Part shown: positions 58,347-64,000 of the stretch, in pieces
Position numbering within the stretch: position 1 is the first letter of the stretch
Layout of the letters: the number at the start of each line of letters is the position of its first letter
NCBI RefSeq assembly: GCF_900108945.1
Contig: NZ_FNYE01000007.1
Coordinates: 1 to 64,000 of the forward strand
DNA length: 64,000 bases
Origin: Paraburkholderia diazotrophica
GTDB taxonomy: Bacteria > Pseudomonadota > Gammaproteobacteria > Burkholderiales > Burkholderiaceae
Direction: 5' to 3'
The notes under the pieces: model-generated
The model's database searches: none
The model's input: only the letters and a program-made list of their open reading frames with translations
What the model was told of the DNA's origin: nothing
Made by a program: the position numbers and the translations under genes

Positions 58347-58872
58347 ACGCCAAACGGAAACGTCACCGGCTCCTGACGAAGTGAACGTCCGCGGCGTGCT
58401 GTGGGGCAGCGCTGCCATTGCGATTGGCATCACACTCGTCGTGCTGGCGGCATGGCTGCTTTGGCAGCGGTGGGGGGCGCCGTCCGGCGGCCCCAATGCC
58501 GGGACTGTGCCGCAAGCGACACCGCCCGCATTGCAAAGCGCGCCGCGGCAAGAGCGTGCCGAATATGAGGCCGAAAAACGCAAATTGCTCGAATCGTGGG
58601 AATGGATCGATCGGCAACACGGCATCGCGCGTATTCCGGTTGAAGAGGCGATGCGCATCATGGCAAGTCAAGGCCAAAGCCAAGGCCAAGGCCAAGGCCA
58701 AGGCCAAGGCCAAGGCCAAGGCCAAGGCCAAGGCCAAGACCAAGGCCAAAACCAAGGCCAAAACCAAGGCCAAAACCAAGGCCAAAACCAAGGCCAAAAC
58801 CAAGGCCAAAACCAAGGCCAAAACCAAGGCCAAAGCGGCAAACCGATCGATGAGCGCAAGGAGTCCCCATGA
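58339..58872 (+). CDS. Membrane-anchored protein with Gln-Gly/Gln-Asn repeat tail
   Basis: 177 residues from the ATG at 58339; the frame extends to 58309. Residues 20-50 hold one membrane segment (GSAAIAIGITLVVLAAWLLW), followed by an outer region RKLLESWEWIDRQHGIARIP and VEEAMRIMA. This part is like the small proteins found between ACIII and oxidase genes, with a conserved helix ending VEEAM. The last 65 residues are a low-complexity tail of GQ then GQNQ repeats. It lies exactly between actF and sco, so it probably helps assemble or join the two complexes. The tail length may vary between strains because of its DNA repeat. Confidence 0.8.
   Translation: MSERQTETSPAPDEVNVRGVLWGSAAIAIGITLVVLAAWLLWQRWGAPSGGPNAGTVPQATPPALQSAPRQERAEYEAEKRKLLESWEWIDRQHGIARIPVEEAMRIMASQGQSQGQGQGQGQGQGQGQGQGQDQGQNQGQNQGQNQGQNQGQNQGQNQGQNQGQSGKPIDERKESP
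58670..58834 (+). repeat. Hexanucleotide/dodecanucleotide tandem repeat in a respiratory-operon gene
   Basis: About ten copies of the 6-bp unit GGCCAA run into about eight copies of a 12-bp unit GGCCAAAACCAA. Both are multiples of three, so gain or loss of units changes tail length without a frameshift. The GQ half and GQNQ half differ by G-to-A and C-to-A changes, suggesting two rounds of expansion. Confidence 0.95.
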
Positions 58873-59744
58873 CGCGTCTGCACGGATCGCGGCACATCGC
58901 GGGTGAGTTCTTTGAGTTCGTTGCGGGCCGCTGCTTTGCGTACGGCATCGCTCGAATGAGGCGGTGCCGATGGGTGCTTCTCATTGCATTTGCATGTGTT
59001 ATCGGCCTGCTCCGACAGCAGCCGGTGAGCGCGCAGGTACTCGCGGTTCGTCCGCCCGAGCAGACGCGATACGTGCAACGGCTCAACGCGAAACTGCCTT
59101 TATCCGGCACGTTTGTCGACGACAACGGGCGCCCCACGCGCCTTGGCGAGTATTTTGGCGACCAACCGGTGGTGTTGGTGCTTGGTTATTTCCATTGTCC
59201 CAACCTGTGCAGCACGCTGATGGATGGCGTGCTCGAGACTCTGGCCGCGGCCGGTGTTCCGCCGCACGCGTACCGTGTGTTGGGCGTGAGCATCGATCCA
59301 TCGGAGACTCCCGGGCTCGCCGCTCGCAAGAAAGCTTCTTATGCGCCCTTGCTTGCCAACACGGGTGTGCAGCTGACCTTGCTGACCGGGGCGAAGCCGG
59401 AAGTCGACGCACTGGCGAGCAGCGTCGGGTTCGAATACGTCTATGACGGGCAACTGCAACAGTACGTGCATCCGGCGGGCTTCATCGTTGCCACGCCTGA
59501 TGGCCGCGTCTCGCATTACTTCATGGGAGTGCGCTTTGACCCGCGCGATGTGCGGCTCGCGCTGATTGATGCTTCATCGGGAAGCATCGGCTCTCCGGTC
59601 GATCAGCTGCTTCTACTGTGCTTGCATTACGACCCGGTGACGGGCCGTTATAGCCCGCAAGTCATCGCAGGCGTGCGCGCGGTATGTCTGATGGTGCTGG
59701 CGGGGCTCGTCATCTGGCTGTGGCGTGCGACGAGAAGGGCATAA
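58869..59744 (+). CDS. SCO1/SenC copper chaperone for cytochrome oxidase
   Basis: 291 residues; an AAGGAG site supports the ATG at 58869, which overlaps the preceding stop. A membrane or signal segment lies near residues 35-50. The thioredoxin-like domain has the copper-binding CxxxC in YFHCPNLCSTLM and the distal histidine in VHPAGFIV. An extra C-terminal membrane segment (VRAVCLMVLAGLVIWLW) is present. It inserts copper into the CuA site of subunit II, encoded next. Confidence 0.93.
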   Translation: MTRLHGSRHIAGEFFEFVAGRCFAYGIARMRRCRWVLLIAFACVIGLLRQQPVSAQVLAVRPPEQTRYVQRLNAKLPLSGTFVDDNGRPTRLGEYFGDQPVVLVLGYFHCPNLCSTLMDGVLETLAAAGVPPHAYRVLGVSIDPSETPGLAARKKASYAPLLANTGVQLTLLTGAKPEVDALASSVGFEYVYDGQLQQYVHPAGFIVATPDGRVSHYFMGVRFDPRDVRLALIDASSGSIGSPVDQLLLLCLHYDPVTGRYSPQVIAGVRAVCLMVLAGLVIWLWRATRRA

Positions 59745-59745
59745 C

Positions 59746-60676
59746 ATGAATGCTTCCTTCCATCTCCTTCCACAGAGCGCGACAACAGCAAGCGGCCGCT
59801 ACGACGCGCTCTTCATCACGCAGACAATCGTACTGGTCATCGTCGCTTTTGCCGTGGCGTTCCTCGTCGTTGTGTTTTCGATCCGCTACCGCGCGGGATC
59901 GGCAGCCGATCGCAGCCATGCGCCGACGGCCGTTCGCTGGATCGAAATCGCCTGGACCGTGACTCCGCTCCTGCTCTTTATCGGCACATTTGCATGGGCC
60001 GCCTATGACTTCACACAACTCTATCGCGCGCCACCCGATGCGATGCCCGTGTTCGTGGTCGCAAAACAGTGGATGTGGAAGCTGGAGCATGCGAACGGCA
60101 AGCGAGAGATCGACGAACTGCATGTGCCCGTGAATAAGCCGGTGCGCCTCGTGATGACTTCGCAGGACGTCATCCACAGCTTTTACGTGCCCGCTTTCCG
60201 GATCAAGCAGGATGTCGTGCCGGGGCGATACACGACGATCTGGTTTATCGCGACTGAAACGGGCGAATTCCATCTTCATTGTGCCGAGTATTGCGGCACA
60301 GAACACGCCGCTATGGGCGGGCGCATCGTCGTGATGCAGCCGAGCGAATTCGCCGCGTGGCTGGCAAGCGGCAACGCCCGGCCGGGCATTGCCGCTCATG
60401 GCTTTGAGCTGTACCGGCGCTATGGCTGCAGCGGATGCCATGAGGCGCAATCGTCGGTCCACGCCCCCGATCTGCATGGCTTGCTGGGACGCGAGGTCCA
60501 TCTGGCGGATGGCCGTTCGCTCGTTGCGGACGAAGCATATATCCGCGACTCCGTTCTGCTGCCGCGCAAGGATATCGTGGCCGGTTACGAGCCGATCATG
60601 CCGTCGTTCGCTGGACAGATCAGCGAGGAAGACGTATTGGCCATCATCGAATACATCCGTTCCACTGGAGGCGACG

Positions 60677-60696
<20 letters not shown>
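59746..60696 (+). CDS. ctaC: Cytochrome c oxidase subunit II with fused cytochrome c (caa3 type)
   Basis: 316 residues from the ATG at 59746; the frame extends to 59725. Two N-terminal membrane segments, then the CuA cupredoxin domain with [12 protein letters not shown] (cysteine, cysteine, histidine and methionine ligands) and the upstream histidine in [13 protein letters not shown]-terminal class I cytochrome c follows with CSGCHE and a methionine ligand in EPIMPSF. The fused haem can take electrons straight from ActE. It overlaps ctaD by 20 bp. Confidence 0.95.
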
Positions 60697-62295
<1,599 letters not shown>

Positions 62296-62299
<4 letters not shown>

Positions 62300-62937
62300 C
62301 GCTTCACGCCGAACAGTTCGATACCGCCGCGCAACAGGAAGCAGCCTCGACACTGGGCATGTGGACTTTTCTTGCGACGGAGTTGATGTTCTTCGGCCCG
62401 CTCTTTTTGGGTTACCACTACGGACGCATGCATTTTGCCGAAGGCTTTGCCGCTGCAAGCCGTCACACCGATATCATGCTCGGCACGATCAACACGGCCG
62501 TTCTGTTGACGAGCAGCATGCTGATGGCGATCGCCGTTCAGGCAAGGAAAATGGATGCAGTGCGGCTCGCCGCGTGCATGTTGTTTTTCACGGCCGCGCT
62601 TGGCGCCGTGTTCCTCGTCATCAAGGGCACCGAGTATTGGACAGAGTGGCATGAGCACCTCGTGCCAGGTTCAGGGTTTGCTTTTCCCGATTCACGCCAT
62701 GCCGACGCCGCCCAGTTGTTCTATTTCCTCTATTTCGGCATGACCGGGCTTCATGCACTGCATCTGATCGTCGGCTCTATCATGGTCGTTGTCTTTGCGC
62801 TTGGCCTCTCACGCGGCGAGCGCCGATTTGCTGCAGCTGAACGCATCGAAGTGGCCGGCCTTTATTGGCACTTCGTCGACATCGTGTGGATTTTTCTTTA
62901 TCCCTTGCTATACCTCGTCGGAAGGAGTAGCGGATGA
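62296..62937 (+). CDS. ctaE: Cytochrome c oxidase subunit III
   Basis: 213 residues, five membrane segments, the short bacterial form. [20 protein letters not shown] contains the conserved glutamate, and [20 protein letters not shown] text ([19 protein letters not shown]) and [17 protein letters not shown] are diagnostic. Overlaps ctaD and the next gene by 4 bp each. Confidence 0.94.
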
Positions 62938-63275
62938 GCTCGCATGATGCGCATCGGTATGTGGGCCAACTCAAGGTGTGGGCTGCACTTCTGGCATTGC
63001 TGCTGCTGACATTCAGCAGTTCGTACCTGAAGCTCGGCCCATGGAATAGCGTGATCAACTTCGGTATTGCGACGGCAAAAGCGTTGCTCGTGGCGCTCTA
63101 CTTCATGCACCTGCGCCGGGCGTCCGCGATGCTGCGCATCGCCGCCATCGCCGCATTGCTGACACTGGGGCTGCTGTTCGGCTTGAGCTATACCGATTAC
63201 TCGACACGTGCGATCAATGTTGCGCCGTGGCAGGCACCGGCGGTGCCGCAAGATGCGGGGGCGGCTGCGTCGTGA
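62934..63275 (+). CDS. Cytochrome c oxidase subunit IV (CyoD/CoxF-like)
   Basis: 113 residues with three membrane segments ([20 protein letters not shown], then [16 protein letters not shown] and a third). The [11 protein letters not shown] motif is characteristic of bacterial oxidase subunit IV. Last gene of the operon that begins with actA. Confidence 0.9.
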   Translation: MSSHDAHRYVGQLKVWAALLALLLLTFSSSYLKLGPWNSVINFGIATAKALLVALYFMHLRRASAMLRIAAIAALLTLGLLFGLSYTDYSTRAINVAPWQAPAVPQDAGAAAS

Positions 63276-63538
63276 AGCAGCCAGTGGTCTACTGGCCGCC
63301 GAGTGCATCTCTTCAAGGGCGATTGGGCTTTACCGCCAGCATGGTCGATTCCGGATGCTCGCGGCGATAAAACTGAAGTAATCAGCGCTCCTATGATCGT
63401 CTCTCCGCAGCGGGTCTCGACAGACGGCCGTCGCGCGCCGTCTCGCAATTGTGGCCCGGCCGGAGCGGGCATAGGTGTTGCGCGTGTCGTCCATATGGTG
63501 GCGAAGTTGCTGGACGGCGATTGCGGAGGGAGACAGTC

Positions 63539-64000
63539 ATGAGAAAGATTATTTTAGGCGTGTACGACAGATACGCGGACGCGTGTTCGGCGCAGCGGGC
63601 GCTAGGCGAGGCGGGCGTTGAGCAGGCCGATATCGCCATTTACTCGATGTCGGCCGATGTCCCAGTCGAAAAGGGCCCGCGCGTCTATGCGCCCGGCGGT
63701 GGCGATGTGCACCATCACAAGCCGGTCTTTGATCAACTCGAGCAACTGTTCGCACGGATCTTCAGGCGGGGCGAGTATCCGCCGGAAACGGAGGATTACA
63801 GGGAATTCATCCGCCGCGGCGGAACAGTTGTCAGCGCCGATGTTGTCGAAACGCAGGTCGATCTGGCGCGTGAGGCGATGCGCCGCGCGGGCGCAGCCGA
63901 CATCGGGGAGCGCGCCAATGCATGGCGGAATGGTTCCGCGGAAAAAGGCATGTCGGAACACGCGCCAGATCCAGGTAGCCCGGCGGCGCGCGATTCCTCC
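63539..64000 (+). CDS. Hypothetical protein, general-stress-protein-like N-terminus (3' end outside window)
   Basis: At least 154 residues, still open at the right edge. The start MRKIILGVYDRYADACSAQR and ADIAIYSMSADVP resembles the short alpha/beta domain of YflT/general stress protein 17M-like proteins, and the middle (YPPETEDYREFIRRGGTVVS) repeats the same style. An AGGGAGA site precedes the ATG. It is separated from the respiratory operon by about 260 bp, so it is probably not part of it. Confidence 0.6.
   Translation, partial: MRKIILGVYDRYADACSAQRALGEAGVEQADIAIYSMSADVPVEKGPRVYAPGGGDVHHHKPVFDQLEQLFARIFRRGEYPPETEDYREFIRRGGTVVSADVVETQVDLAREAMRRAGAADIGERANAWRNGSAEKGMSEHAPDPGSPAARDSS

Noticed and set aside
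58363..59137. Minus-strand open frames over the GGCCAA repeat (Leu-Ala-Leu-Val and Trp-Pro repeats)
   Set aside because: Simple repeats keep all frames open. The plus-strand frame has the ribosome site, membrane segment and operon position.

Overview
The window looks like a replicon segment from a member of the Burkholderiaceae, most likely Paraburkholderia or a close relative. This rests on high GC, the family repertoire (phasin, PRC-barrel and DUF2934 stress proteins, an H-NS-type protein, DUF4148 and other small Burkholderia-type proteins), and the order of the respiratory genes. No rRNA, tRNA, CRISPR array or intact insertion sequence was recognised. Gene calls come from reading the translated sequence; family names are recognition by eye, not database hits.

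Layout. 1-6880 (minus strand): a type I secretion operon, LapB-type ABC exporter then LapC/HlyD-type adaptor then a giant adhesin built of 84-residue Ig-like repeats, cut by the window edge. 7740-9710: a soluble lytic transglycosylase. 10-20 kb: a decayed zone where short intact genes (small membrane protein, secreted protein, response regulator, PhoD phosphatase) lie among gene remnants: IS630 transposase, LysR, a frameshifted peroxiredoxin, a CFA-synthase tail joined to an Nramp head, two opposed DUF421 pieces, a family 3 solute-binding protein, and LLM oxidoreductase, DeoR and ThDP-enzyme scraps. 20.6-26 kb: an intact operon-like set, LysR, SDR, MFS and a split transketolase, closed by a terminator. 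26-35.5 kb: small stress and regulatory genes (SDR, Cro-type HTH, CspA, H-NS-like, phasin, DUF2934, PRC-barrel, response regulator, lipoprotein) with remnants of CBS, GT9, response-regulator and Nramp genes. 35.8-41 kb: a carboxylate-uptake group (LysR, DctA-type symporter, ModA-like binding protein, MHS-type MFS) beside a broken citrate-synthase/CoA-ligase-like gene. 42-45.2 kb: LigD-primase remnant and an Nramp-like/PRC-barrel three-gene operon. 45.3-48.9 kb: ParB-like protein, homospermidine synthase and a FAD amine-oxidase-type enzyme, a probable polyamine operon. 49.2-50.5 kb: a solitary caspase-fold protein with a C-terminal membrane domain. 51.2-63.3 kb: a continuous respiratory operon coding for Alternative Complex III (ActABCDEF), a small repeat-bearing membrane protein, SCO, and an A2-type caa3 cytochrome oxidase (CtaCDE plus a subunit IV). 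The last gene, of unknown function, runs off the right edge.

How the parts work together. The respiratory block codes for a complete quinol-to-oxygen branch: ACIII oxidises quinol and hands electrons to the oxidase through cytochrome c domains, with SCO loading CuA. The secretion block makes and exports a surface adhesin. The rest reads as an accessory region rich in stress genes, with heavy gene turnover. The most unusual items are the caspase-membrane protein, the hexanucleotide repeat inside a respiratory-operon gene, the split-transketolase operon, the Nramp-like/PRC operon and the density of mosaic pseudogenes.
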